Assembly (NCBI RefSeq): GCF_900996245.1
Contig: NZ_CAAJGK010000049.1
Location: forward strand, 1 to 64,000
DNA length: 64,000 bases
Source: Paraburkholderia sp. BCC1886
Lineage (GTDB): Bacteria > Pseudomonadota > Gammaproteobacteria > Burkholderiales > Burkholderiaceae
Direction: 5' to 3'
The position numbers and the translations under genes were made by a program. A model generated the notes under the pieces. The model ran no database searches. It saw nothing but the letters and a program-made list of their open reading frames with translations, and was not told the DNA's origin. Below are positions 17,508 to 25,729 of the stretch, in pieces; the stretch's first letter is position 1; the number at the start of each line of letters is the position of its first letter.

Positions 17508-18386
17508 TTAGTGCGTGATCTCGCCCATGCGGCCGCTCTGGTAGTCGACCACGGCCTGACGGATCTCGTCTTCGGTATTCATTACGAACGGGCCGTAGCG
17601 CACCACCGGTTCCTTCAGCGGCACGCCGCCGAGCAGCAGCACGTCGAGCGGCTCGGCGCCCGCCGTGAGCGTGACGGTATCGCCGTCGTTGTTGAAGACC
17701 ACCATTTTTTGCGCATCCGCTTGCACACGCGCGTCGCCTTCGCCATAGAAGCCCTGGCCGGACAGACTATAGGCGAACACGCGATAGTCGGCGGGCACGG
17801 GCTGAGTGACGGTCGCGCCCGGCTGCAAAGAGAAATGCTGATAGAGAATCGGCGTGCGCGTTTCGATGGCCGCCTTCACACCGAGCGCTTCGCCGGCGAT
17901 GACTTTCACGCGCACCTGCCCGTCCGCCGAACTCGCCACCGGAATGCTCGACGACGGGATTTCCTGATAACGCGGCTCGATCATCTTGTCGCGCCGCGGC
18001 AGGTTCACCCACAGTTGCAGACCGTGCACGCGGCCGCCGGTGCGCACAAACGACGGGTCCGGCATTTCGCTATGGACCACGCCCGCGCCCGCGGTCATCC
18101 ATTGCACGTCGCCGGCGTGCAGCGTGCCGGAGTGGCCCGCCGAATCCTTATGGCCGAACTGACCTTCGAGGACATAGGTGACGGTTTCGAAGCCGCGATG
18201 CGGATGGTCCGGCGCGCCCTTTGCCTCGCCGGGCGCGTAGTCGATCGGGCCCATTTCGTCGAGCAGCAGAAACGGATCGAAGTCCATCAGAAGACGCGTC
18301 GGAAACGGCCGGTGAACGATGAAGCCGCCGCCCTCTACCGTGCGAACCGCCGGAAACGTCCGTTCGATCGTGCGTGCCGTGCTCAT
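17508..18386 (-). CDS. Pirin family protein
   Basis: A 292-residue bicupin. The N-terminal metal ligands of pirin are in place: His61, His63, His105 and Glu107 (HPHRGFETVTY; AGVVHSEMP). Bacterial pirins such as YhhW oxidise quercetin-like flavonols; others act as redox-sensitive modulators. I chose ATG 18386, which has AGGTG at a good distance, over a GTG three codons upstream. It is divergent from a LysR gene, its likely regulator, across a ~120-bp region. Confidence 0.87.
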   Translation of the reverse strand: MSTARTIERTFPAVRTVEGGGFIVHRPFPTRLLMDFDPFLLLDEMGPIDYAPGEAKGAPDHPHRGFETVTYVLEGQFGHKDSAGHSGTLHAGDVQWMTAGAGVVHSEMPDPSFVRTGGRVHGLQLWVNLPRRDKMIEPRYQEIPSSSIPVASSADGQVRVKVIAGEALGVKAAIETRTPILYQHFSLQPGATVTQPVPADYRVFAYSLSGQGFYGEGDARVQADAQKMVVFNNDGDTVTLTAGAEPLDVLLLGGVPLKEPVVRYGPFVMNTEDEIRQAVVDYQSGRMGEITH

Positions 18387-18509
18387 CAAAGTCACCTCGA
18401 AAAAATGGGGAATAGCGTTATTTTTGAAACGAGGAGCTATTATAGGGACCGTTTTTCGCGCTGCCAGCCGCCGCTGCGCAATGGATTGTTCTATTACTGG
18501 AACGATGAG

Positions 18510-19499
18510 ATGAAGATCGATTCACACAATCTGAACGACCTGATGTATTTTTCGCAGGTCGTCGAACATGGCGGGTTTTCCGCGGCCGAACGCGTGCTGG
18601 GCATTTCCAAATCGCGTCTGTCGCGCCGCCTGACGGAACTCGAGGCGTCGCTGGGTGTGCGCCTGTTGCAGCGCTCCACGCGCAAGCTGGCGCTGACCGA
18701 AGCCGGCGAACTGTTCTACCGGCATTGCCAGGCGATGCTGAGCGAAGCGCAGGCGGCGGTCAACGTCGTGCAGCAGTTGCGCTCTTCGCCGCGCGGCAGT
18801 GTGCGCGTCAGCGTGCCGGTGACGATCTCGCAAACCATCCTGTCGCAGATCCTGCCGGAATTCATGCATCGTTATCCGGAAGTGCGGGTCGTGATGCGCG
18901 TGACCAATCGCGTGGTGGATCTGTTCGAAGATTCAATCGACGTCGCGTTGCGCGTACGTTCCGATCCGCCGGAAAACGCCAATATCGTGGTGCGGCCGTT
19001 GTGGCGCACGCAGCAGATGCTGGTCGGCGCGCCGAGCCTGCTGCAACAGAACGCGCCGCCTTTGCAGCCCGCCGACCTGAAGAATTTCGAAACGCTCGAC
19101 GTGCCGACCGGCGACGGTCGCCACGTCTACAACCTGATCGCACCCGACGGTACACGTCACGTGCACGAGCACGAACCGCGTCTCGTGACCGCCGACCTCA
19201 TGACGATTCGCGAAGCGGTCCTGGCGGGCGTCGGCATCGCCGCATTGCCGGAAATGATGTATGGCGCCGCGTTGCGTGCGGGGCAGTTGTCGCCGGTGAT
19301 GCCGGGCTGGACTTTTCCCGTGCCGCAGTTGTACGCGGTGTTTCTGTCGCGGCAGGGAATGGTGTCGGCCGTGCGCGCGTTCGTCGACTATCTGGTCGAG
19401 ATGCTCGACCCGGACGACGGCAAGCACATCATGGGCGAATGTCCGACGCAGCAGCGCAAGAAGCAGGAGGAGCGTCCGGTGCTGGCAGTGGCGTCGTGA
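18510..19499 (+). CDS. LysR-type regulator, divergent from pirin
   Basis: A 329-residue LTTR: winged helix at residues 5-64 (DLMYFSQVVEHGGFSAAERVLGISKSRLSRRLTELE), then a substrate-binding domain of the CrgA/DhcR group. The first ATG that does not run back into the divergent promoter is 18510. The C-terminus has an extra charged tail. The head-to-head arrangement suggests it controls pirin, as is common in Burkholderia. Confidence 0.87.
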   Translation: MKIDSHNLNDLMYFSQVVEHGGFSAAERVLGISKSRLSRRLTELEASLGVRLLQRSTRKLALTEAGELFYRHCQAMLSEAQAAVNVVQQLRSSPRGSVRVSVPVTISQTILSQILPEFMHRYPEVRVVMRVTNRVVDLFEDSIDVALRVRSDPPENANIVVRPLWRTQQMLVGAPSLLQQNAPPLQPADLKNFETLDVPTGDGRHVYNLIAPDGTRHVHEHEPRLVTADLMTIREAVLAGVGIAALPEMMYGAALRAGQLSPVMPGWTFPVPQLYAVFLSRQGMVSAVRAFVDYLVEMLDPDDGKHIMGECPTQQRKKQEERPVLAVAS

Positions 19500-19626
19500 C
19501 GTCGATGCGCCGCAGCATCGTTTTTGGCATTTAAGCGCGGCCTGTCATGAGTACTTTCAATGGGCATCTGCTTGAACGCGCACGGTCGCAGGCTTATATT
19601 GAAAACCCTTCGCTAAGGAGTCGCTT

Positions 19627-19746
19627 ATGCGAAAACTCATGGCCGCTATCATAGCGAGTCTGATAGGGCTGACCGCGCTGTCCGTGTCGACCACGGCCGT
19701 CGCATGCGACGATTCGAGTCATCAGTCTTCGACCGATGGCAAATAA
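19627..19746 (+). CDS. Small exported peptide (39 residues)
   Basis: MRKLMAAIIASLIGLTALSV opens a typical signal peptide with a VACD-type cleavage region. The short polar mature part is rich in Ser and Asp. AGGAG at 19616-19620 is well spaced from the ATG, and a strong terminator follows 34 bases after the stop. It could be a tiny periplasmic protein; VACD may even be a weak lipobox. I recognise no family. Confidence 0.55.
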   Translation: MRKLMAAIIASLIGLTALSVSTTAVACDDSSHQSSTDGK

Positions 19747-19780
19747 TCCCGCCGCCCGAAGGCGCCGAGTGCGCACAAAA

Positions 19781-19815
19781 AAAGGCCTTCATCCGACGAT
19801 GAAGGCCTTTTACTT
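19781..19815. terminator. Bidirectional terminator
   Basis: AAAGGCCTTCATC/GATGAAGGCCTTT is a 13-bp stem with loop CGAC, with A-rich and T-rich flanks. It lies between the small exported peptide (+) and exbD (-) and can serve both. Confidence 0.85.
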
Positions 19816-19837
19816 TGCTTCGTAAAAACCGCCCGCT

Positions 19838-20257
19838 TTACTTGCCCTTGGGCTGTGTCACGAAACCGATCTTCGTCAGGCCGCCGGCCTGCGCTGCCGA
19901 CATCACTTGCGCTACCTTCTCGTACGCAACCTTGCGGTCCGCATCCAGATGCAACTCCGGCTGCGGCGTCGCCTGCGCGGCGGCCGCGATCTTCGCACTC
20001 AGTGCCGCATCGTCGACCTTCTGGTCGTCCCACGACACATTGCCGTCCGCGTCGATCGACACGGTGACCTGCGCGGGCTTGGTGTCTTCCTTCTGACTGC
20101 TCGCATGCGGCAGATCGATTTTGACTGCGTGACGAATCACCGGGATCGTCACCATGAAGACGATCAGCAGCACCAGCATGACGTCGACGAGCGGCGTCAT
20201 GTTGATTTCGTTCATCAGGCCGTCGTCATCGTCGCCGGCGAAGGGGCTCATTGCCAT
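19838..20257 (-). CDS. exbD: ExbD/TolR biopolymer transport protein
   Basis: A 139-residue protein: a cytoplasmic start, one transmembrane helix (VDVMLVLLIVFMVTIPVI) with the proton-path Asp (MTPLVDVML), and a periplasmic domain. With ExbB it uses the proton gradient to energise TonB. It is the last gene of tonB-exbB-exbD, 16 bp after exbB. Confidence 0.92.
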   Translation of the reverse strand: MAMSPFAGDDDDGLMNEINMTPLVDVMLVLLIVFMVTIPVIRHAVKIDLPHASSQKEDTKPAQVTVSIDADGNVSWDDQKVDDAALSAKIAAAAQATPQPELHLDADRKVAYEKVAQVMSAAQAGGLTKIGFVTQPKGK

Positions 20258-20273
20258 TGGAGGGCCTCGTGAA

Positions 20274-21005
20274 TCAGTTGGCGCGCGAAGCGAGACGCAG
20301 ACCGTCGCCGCGTTTGGACGACGACAGCCGGGCGCCCGTCACGAAGAAGGCATGCAGACCGTGCGCGAAGCGGCTCAGCTTCGCCACGATGCTCTTGTTG
20401 GCGCGCGTCAGCGCGTTGTAGCCGAGCACCGCCGGAATCGCGACGAACAGACCGAACGCGGTCATGATCAGCGCTTCGCCGACCGGACCGGCCACCTGGT
20501 CGATCGACGACTGGCCGCTTGCGCCAATCGCCAGCAGCGCGTGATAAATGCCCCACACCGTACCGAACAGACCGACGAACGGTGCCGTGCTGCCGATCGA
20601 CGCGAGAATGGCGAGGCCGCTCTGCATGCGGGCGACGCTGTCGTCCACGGTGTCTTTCAGGCAGCGGGTGACCCAGTCGGACACGTCCATGCGATCGTGC
20701 AGATGCGGTTGCGTCTGGTGATGATGGTCCGCCGCTTCCTGACCCGACAAGGCGAGCGCGAGGAACGGGTTGTCGAGCGGCTTCGACGACTCGGCGCCGA
20801 GTTTCTTGATGCCGTCGGCGAGATCGTCCGAATGCCAGAACGCCTGCTCGGCGTTCTTCGTGAGCCGCTTGAGCCGCATCACGTTCCAGCCTTTGATGAC
20901 GATCACGCTCCACGACATGACCGACATGATCAACAACGCCAGTGCGATACCGCGCGTGACGAAATCTCCTTGCGCCCACACGTGCGCCAATCCGTAGTTC
21001 TGCAT
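20274..21005 (-). CDS. exbB: ExbB/TolQ proton channel family protein
   Basis: A 243-residue membrane protein of the MotA/TolQ/ExbB family: a first helix near residues 17-38 and the conserved GLAILASIGSTAPFVGLFGT and later GEALIMTAFGLFVAIPAVL helices. It forms the pentameric ring around ExbD. It lies between tonB and exbD. A His-rich cytoplasmic stretch (ADHHHQTQPHLH) is present. Confidence 0.92.
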   Translation of the reverse strand: MQNYGLAHVWAQGDFVTRGIALALLIMSVMSWSVIVIKGWNVMRLKRLTKNAEQAFWHSDDLADGIKKLGAESSKPLDNPFLALALSGQEAADHHHQTQPHLHDRMDVSDWVTRCLKDTVDDSVARMQSGLAILASIGSTAPFVGLFGTVWGIYHALLAIGASGQSSIDQVAGPVGEALIMTAFGLFVAIPAVLGYNALTRANKSIVAKLSRFAHGLHAFFVTGARLSSSKRGDGLRLASRAN

Positions 21006-21038
21006 TGCAATTCCCTTTATGAAATCTGCTTCAATCGT

Positions 21039-21776
21039 TCAATCGTCGAGATTGAAGTCGTAAGGCTGGGTGTAAGCGGCCCGAACCGGCTGGCCGTTCT
21101 CGAGATAAGGTTTGCAGGCGCTGCCACGTACGGCGGCGAGCGCGGCGTCGTCGAGACGGCTGAAACCGCTGCTTTTCTTCAGTTCGATGTCTTCGAGTTT
21201 GCCCGTCAGACCCACCACGAAACGCACATACGCGGTGCCGGTTTCGCCGCGACGCCTGGAGAGCGTCGGGTAATCCGGTTTGGCGATGCTGCAGTCGAGG
21301 TGCGAGACGTTTTTCGGTGCGGTGATCTGCATCGTTTCACGACCGATCGCCGGTGCCGCCTGTGCGGTAGGCGCGGCAGGGGCAGCGGGTGCCGGAGGCG
21401 TCGGAGCGGGCGAGGCGATTGGCGTAGGCGAGGGCGCCGCGGCTTGCGGCAACGGCGTGGGGGTCGGCTTCGGCGTAGGCGTCGGCTTGGGCTGGACCTT
21501 CGGCTTGGTGTGAACAGGCGGCGTGGGCTTGGGTGGCGGCGGCTCGATCGACTGCACGGCAGCCGGCGCGGCGACGGGCGCCGGCGGCAACAGTTCCGCG
21601 CTCATCACCTGCGACTCGAGTTGCGGCTGAACCGGCGCGTGACGCACGCTCAGCAGCACCGCGAGCAGCGCGACATGAATGGCCATGACCGCGGCAGTCG
21701 CGGTCAGGGTGCGGGGGTTCAGTCGGGTGGACGAAGCCGGCATGACACCGGCTGAAACGGTAGGCGAAGCCGGCAT
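21039..21776 (-). CDS. tonB: TonB energy transducer
   Basis: A 245-residue protein: N-terminal membrane anchor (AAVMAIHVALLAVLLSV), a long Pro/Lys/Thr-rich spacer that crosses the periplasm (residues ~80-150), and a C-terminal TonB domain (YVRFVVGLTGKLEDIELKKS ... AAVRGSACKPYLENGQPV). It delivers energy to TonB-dependent siderophore and haem receptors. The start is unsure: ATG 21776 or 21743. It is followed by exbB and exbD and preceded by a 20-codon ORF and bfd. Confidence 0.9.
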   Translation of the reverse strand: MPASPTVSAGVMPASSTRLNPRTLTATAAVMAIHVALLAVLLSVRHAPVQPQLESQVMSAELLPPAPVAAPAAVQSIEPPPPKPTPPVHTKPKVQPKPTPTPKPTPTPLPQAAAPSPTPIASPAPTPPAPAAPAAPTAQAAPAIGRETMQITAPKNVSHLDCSIAKPDYPTLSRRRGETGTAYVRFVVGLTGKLEDIELKKSSGFSRLDDAALAAVRGSACKPYLENGQPVRAAYTQPYDFNLDD

Positions 21777-21824
21777 ATTAACGGGTTGGCGCGCTGGTCA
21801 GGCGGCGCGTCGGGCAGGACATCG

Positions 21825-21887
21825 TCATGTTCGGAAGATCAGTAACGAAATACACAAAGTAGTCACGAAGCCAATCAGCAATTCCAT
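21825..21887 (-). CDS. Candidate 20-residue leader or membrane peptide upstream of tonB
   Basis: The ORF reads MELLIGFVTTLCISLLIFRT, then TGA. It has a near-ideal ribosome site (AAAAGGAG, about 6 bases before ATG) and sits in the 265-bp gap between bfd and tonB. The peptide is a single hydrophobic helix. It could be a translated leader or a small membrane protein of the TonB complex. The evidence is only the ribosome site, the clean stop and the hydrophobicity. Confidence 0.45.
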   Translation of the reverse strand: MELLIGFVTTLCISLLIFRT

Positions 21888-22041
21888 CTCGAACTCCTTT
21901 TTAACGGGTGAGCGGGCTAGCTGGCTGTAGGCATCCTGGCTTGCTGACGGTAGTGGACTGAGCGCCTGGAAGCAGCGCGTTGAAAGCAGGGCGATGAAAG
22001 CACCCGCGGCGCGGCGGGCGCCGAACCGCGAAGCGCCGGCT

Positions 22042-22278
22042 TCAGGCGGCCTTGCGTTCGTAAAACGTCAGCGGAACGGCCTGCGCATAATGTTCGACAC
22101 CGCAGCGGCTCGCACAGACACCGCTTTGCAACATCACATCGCGTACCGACTCGGCGCATTTGCCGCAACACGATGCGACACCAAGTTCGAATTGCAGTTC
22201 GTCGAAGGAGTCGACGCCATCCGCGATCGAAGCACGGATCTTTCGGTCAGAAACAGACTTGCAGACACAGACAATCAT
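22042..22278 (-). CDS. bfd: Bacterioferritin-associated ferredoxin
   Basis: A 78-residue [2Fe-2S] protein: Cys4 and Cys6 (MIVCVCKSVS), then Cys38 and Cys41 (SCCGKC), the BFD-fold ligand pattern; Cys37 is an extra. Bfd reduces bacterioferritin to release stored iron and is induced by iron starvation, consistent with the Fur box upstream. It is the first gene of a minus-strand run continuing to tonB-exbB-exbD. Confidence 0.92.
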   Translation of the reverse strand: MIVCVCKSVSDRKIRASIADGVDSFDELQFELGVASCCGKCAESVRDVMLQSGVCASRCGVEHYAQAVPLTFYERKAA

Positions 22279-22300
22279 GGCAGGGCGTCATAGCTAACGT

Positions 22301-22319
22301 TAATGCGAATTATTATCAT
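22301..22319 (-). promoter_or_regulatory. Fur box upstream of bfd
   Basis: The minus strand reads AATGATAATAATTCGCATT, very close to the Fur consensus. It lies 22 bases before the bfd start. It may control the whole bfd-tonB-exbB-exbD run, since no second Fur box was seen before tonB. Confidence 0.8.
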
Positions 22320-22483
22320 TTTGTTTGTGTCGTTTGGCAAGCACCCTGACTGATTTTTTGTAACAAAACCAGCCTCTTAGGAGGGTTTCACAGGGGTGTG
22401 GCAGTACCCGCGGAGCTTCGGAGATTGCCGTGGAACCGGCGGAAAAGCCCGTTGTACAAGGCTTGTAAGGTTTGGGTACCGTT

Positions 22484-23371
22484 TTATGCGGCTTGGGAAT
22501 CCGGCGTGGCGGTTCGCCGCGAAGGGATCACGACGTGATCGACCGTCGCGTGAAGATTGAGCAGCGTGGCCGTGAGTTGTTGCTGATGGCTGCCGTCGCC
22601 GGTCGAAAAAAAGCGCGGCGGAACAGGTGCGTCGCCGGAGGAGGCGGCACGCAGACCATGCTGGTCGAGTACGCGCTCGAGTTGCCGCGCAATCGCGATA
22701 CTGGTGTCGATCAGGGTCAGCCGGTCGCCGACGATGTCGCGAATCGCCGCATCGAGAAACGGGTAGTGCGTGCAGCCGAGCACGAGCGTGTCGGCGCCGG
22801 CGTCGAGCATGGGTTCCAGATAACCGCGCAACAGCGCGCGCAATTCCGCCGAGCCCACGTCGCAGCGCTCGACCGCCTGCACGAGTCCATGACCCGGCTG
22901 ACAGAGGAAGCGGCAATCCGCTGCATAGCGTTCGAGCAATCCCTGAAAGCGGGCGCTGCGCAACGTGACCTGCGTGGCGAGAACGCCGGCAACACGGGTT
23001 TTCGACTGGAGGGCGGCCGGCTTGATGCCGGGCTCCACGCCGACCAGCGGAATGGGCAGCGTGTCGCGCACTAGCGCGATGGACTGCGCGGTCGCCGTAT
23101 TGCACGCGACCACGAGCGCCTTGGCGCCTTGCTGATAAAGCCACTTGCAGATCGCGACGGTGCGATCGCAGATGAAGTCGTCGTCGCGTTCGCCGTACGG
23201 CGCGTATCGCGAGTCGGCCACGTAGACGAGTGCTTCGCCGGGCATTTGCGCGCGGACCGCCCGCAACACCGACAGGCCGCCGAGCCCCGAATCGAAAATA
23301 CCGACCGGCGCGCGCGAGGCGACGCCCGACAGGTCGATGCGGACACTCGAAGACGGCGATTCAGCTGACAT
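22484..23371 (-). CDS. murI: Glutamate racemase
   Basis: A 295-residue Asp/Glu racemase. IFDSGLGGLSVL holds the first catalytic Asp27/Ser28. The paired catalytic cysteines are Cys90 (VVACNTA) and Cys200 (LGCTHYP). It makes D-glutamate for peptidoglycan. I used ATG 23371; a GTG eight codons upstream is possible because neither has an obvious Shine-Dalgarno. It lies between bfr and bfd on the same strand. Confidence 0.93.
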   Translation of the reverse strand: MSAESPSSSVRIDLSGVASRAPVGIFDSGLGGLSVLRAVRAQMPGEALVYVADSRYAPYGERDDDFICDRTVAICKWLYQQGAKALVVACNTATAQSIALVRDTLPIPLVGVEPGIKPAALQSKTRVAGVLATQVTLRSARFQGLLERYAADCRFLCQPGHGLVQAVERCDVGSAELRALLRGYLEPMLDAGADTLVLGCTHYPFLDAAIRDIVGDRLTLIDTSIAIARQLERVLDQHGLRAASSGDAPVPPRFFSTGDGSHQQQLTATLLNLHATVDHVVIPSRRTATPDSQAA

Positions 23372-23471
23372 GGACGGGAAGGACTCGCGCGGCACGGCGC
23401 GGGAGCCGGAAGCAGAAGGTGCGAAAGTATATCGCCCACGCCGGGGAGTGGGCGCATTCCGGCCGGTGCGA

Positions 23472-23951
23472 TCAGCCTTCGATCGGGCCCATTGCCGTTT
23501 GCTGGTAGTTCTGGATACCGAGCTTGTCGATCAGGTCGAGTTGGGTTTCGAGCCAGTCGATATGTTCTTCGGTGTCGTCGAGAATCTTCACGAAGATTTC
23601 GCGCGAGATGAAATCGCGCACCGACTCGCAATACACGATCGCTTCTTTACAGGTGCTCTGCGAAATCTGTTCGAGCTTCAGATCGCATTCGAGAACTTCT
23701 TTGGTCTCCTCGCCAATCAGCAGCTTGTGCAGGTCTTGCAGATTCGGCAGACCGTCGAGCATGAACACGCGCTGGATCAGCCAGTCGGCATGCTTCATTT
23801 CGCCGATCGATTCATCGTACTCATGCTTGCCGAGCTTTTCGAGGCCCCAATGCTTGTACATGCGCGCATGCAGGAAGTACTGGTTGATGGCCGTGAGCTC
23901 GTTCTTCAGTTGAGCATTCAGGTATTCGATGACTTTCTTATCGCCTTGCAT
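23472..23951 (-). CDS. bfr: Bacterioferritin
   Basis: A 159-residue four-helix iron-storage protein. Haem ligand Met52 and ferroxidase residues Glu18, Glu51, His54, Glu94 and His130 are in place by count. The position corresponding to E. coli Glu127 is Thr (sequence DDTEEHID), with Glu at 128 and 129. It stores iron as a 24-mer shell; Bfd, encoded nearby, should reduce it. It has its own upstream region (23952-24084). Confidence 0.93.
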   Translation of the reverse strand: MQGDKKVIEYLNAQLKNELTAINQYFLHARMYKHWGLEKLGKHEYDESIGEMKHADWLIQRVFMLDGLPNLQDLHKLLIGEETKEVLECDLKLEQISQSTCKEAIVYCESVRDFISREIFVKILDDTEEHIDWLETQLDLIDKLGIQNYQQTAMGPIEG

Positions 23952-24084
23952 GATGATTCCTTATTGGGGATTTCAATTTCCCAGAACGATAAACGCCGAA
24001 GCGCCAAAAGCCAAGCCATAAATTCAGTTTTTAGCTTGATTTCCAAGGGTTTTTCGTGTGATGCGTACCGTTCTCATTCCACAA

Positions 24085-24122
24085 TAAAAAAGCCGGGGTT
24101 TCGAGGCCCCGGCTTATTTTTC
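24085..24122 (-). terminator. Terminator after the fumarase gene
   Basis: AGCCGGGG/CCCCGGCT (24091-24098 with 24107-24114). On the minus strand it is followed by a run of T (TTTTTTAT). It separates the fumarase transcript from bfr. Confidence 0.85.
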
Positions 24123-24154
24123 CCGTCGCTGATTTAAGCGCTTGTCAATACCGA

Positions 24155-25678
24155 TCAGACCGTCGCGACAGGAATTTTGCCGATCTTTGCTTGCCATTCC
24201 TTCGGACCGGTTTGATGCACCGACGTGCCGTTCGAATCGACCGCGACCGTCACCGGCATGTCCTGCACGTCGAACTCGTAGATCGCTTCCATGCCGAGGT
24301 CTTCGAATGCGAGCACCTTCGCGCTGCGGATCGCCTTCGACACCAGATACGCGGCGCCGCCCACGGCCATCAGATACGCGGCCTTGTGCTTCTTGATCGC
24401 TTCGATGGCGACCGGACCACGCTCGGCTTTACCGATCATCGAAATGAGACCGGTTTGAGACAGCATGGTCTCGGTGAACTTGTCCATCCGCGTGGCCGTC
24501 GTGGGACCGGCCGGACCGACCGCTTCGTCGCGCACCGGATCGACCGGACCGACGTAGTAGATCACGCGGTTCGTGAAGTCCACCGGCAGCTTTTCGCCCT
24601 TGGCCAGCATGTCGGCGATGCGTTTGTGCGCGGCGTCGCGGCCCGTCAACATCTTGCCCGACAGCAGCAGCGTCTGGCCCGGTTGCCAGCTCGCGACCTG
24701 CTCCGGCGTCAACGTGTTCAGATCGACGCGCTGACTCTTCTCGGTATCCGGTTCCCACTGCACTTTCGGCCATGCGTCGAGCGACGGCGCTTCGAGCTTC
24801 GCAACGCCCGAACCGTCCAGCGTGAAATGCGCGTGACGGGTCGCGGCGCAGTTCGGAATGATCGCGATCGGCTTGCTCGCGGCGTGCGTGGGCGCGGCCA
24901 TGATTTTCACGTCGAGCACGGTCGCGAGACCGCCCAAACCCTGCGCGCCGATACCGAGTGCGTTGACCTTCTCGTGCAACTCGACGCGCAGTTCTTCGAT
25001 CCAGTCCTGCGGGCCGCGTGCGATCACGTCCTGAATGTCGATCGGGTCCATCAGCGATTCCTTCGCCATCAGCATCGCTTTTTCCGCGGTGCCGCCGATG
25101 CCGATGCCGAGCATCCCCGGCGGGCACCAGCCCGCGCCCATGGTCGGCACGGTTTTCAGAATCCAGTCGACGATCGAGTCGGACGGATTCAGCATCGCGA
25201 ACTTCGATTTGTTTTCCGAGCCGCCGCCCTTCGCCGCAACCTGCACGTCGACCTTGTCGCCCGGCACGATTTCGTAGTGGATGACGGCCGGCGTGTTGTC
25301 TTTCGTGTTTTTGCGCGCGCCTTCGGGCGGGCTCACGATGGACGCGCGCAGCACGTTTTCCGGATTCAGATAACCGCGCCGCACGCCTTCGTTGATCATG
25401 TCGGTCACGCCCATCGTCGCGCCTTCCCAACGCACGTCCATGCCGACCTTCACGAACACCGTGACGATGCCGGTGTCCTGGCAGATCGGGCGCTTGCCTT
25501 CGGCGCACATGCGGCTGTTGGTGAGAATCTGCGCGATGGCGTCCTTCGCGGCCGGGCTCTGTTCGAGTTCGTACGCGCGGCCGAGCGCCTGGATGTAGTC
25601 GAGCGGATGGTAATAGCTGATGTATTGCAACGAATCAGCAATGCTCTGGATCAGATCTTCCTGTTTGATGACGGTCAT
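24155..25678 (-). CDS. Class I fumarate hydratase (iron-sulfur, FumA/FumB type)
   Basis: A 507-residue one-chain class I fumarase. The three likely [4Fe-4S] ligands are Cys66 (CQDTG), Cys185 (GAGWCPPG) and Cys277 (IPNCAATRH). The C-terminal domain has GPAGPTTATRMD and GKAERG, typical of the beta half. It interconverts fumarate and malate in the TCA cycle and is oxygen- and iron-sensitive. GAG at the expected distance supports the ATG. Confidence 0.93.
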   Translation of the reverse strand: MTVIKQEDLIQSIADSLQYISYYHPLDYIQALGRAYELEQSPAAKDAIAQILTNSRMCAEGKRPICQDTGIVTVFVKVGMDVRWEGATMGVTDMINEGVRRGYLNPENVLRASIVSPPEGARKNTKDNTPAVIHYEIVPGDKVDVQVAAKGGGSENKSKFAMLNPSDSIVDWILKTVPTMGAGWCPPGMLGIGIGGTAEKAMLMAKESLMDPIDIQDVIARGPQDWIEELRVELHEKVNALGIGAQGLGGLATVLDVKIMAAPTHAASKPIAIIPNCAATRHAHFTLDGSGVAKLEAPSLDAWPKVQWEPDTEKSQRVDLNTLTPEQVASWQPGQTLLLSGKMLTGRDAAHKRIADMLAKGEKLPVDFTNRVIYYVGPVDPVRDEAVGPAGPTTATRMDKFTETMLSQTGLISMIGKAERGPVAIEAIKKHKAAYLMAVGGAAYLVSKAIRSAKVLAFEDLGMEAIYEFDVQDMPVTVAVDSNGTSVHQTGPKEWQAKIGKIPVATV

Positions 25679-25729
25679 GGCTAGCTCTTGGGGGACATGG
25701 CGCTTTTGGGTCTGGTCGCGGGGCAGCGC

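Noticed and set aside
17511..18509. A 333-codon N-terminal extension of the LysR gene next to pirin
   Set aside because: It runs antisense through the whole pirin gene; the real LysR start is 18510.
20154..21755. A 533-codon frame antisense to exbB and tonB
   Set aside because: Low-complexity Arg/Gly-rich shadow of the TonB proline region.
24191..25684. A 497-codon open frame antisense to the fumarase gene
   Set aside because: Arg/His-rich translation typical of an antisense shadow; fumarase on the other strand is unambiguous.
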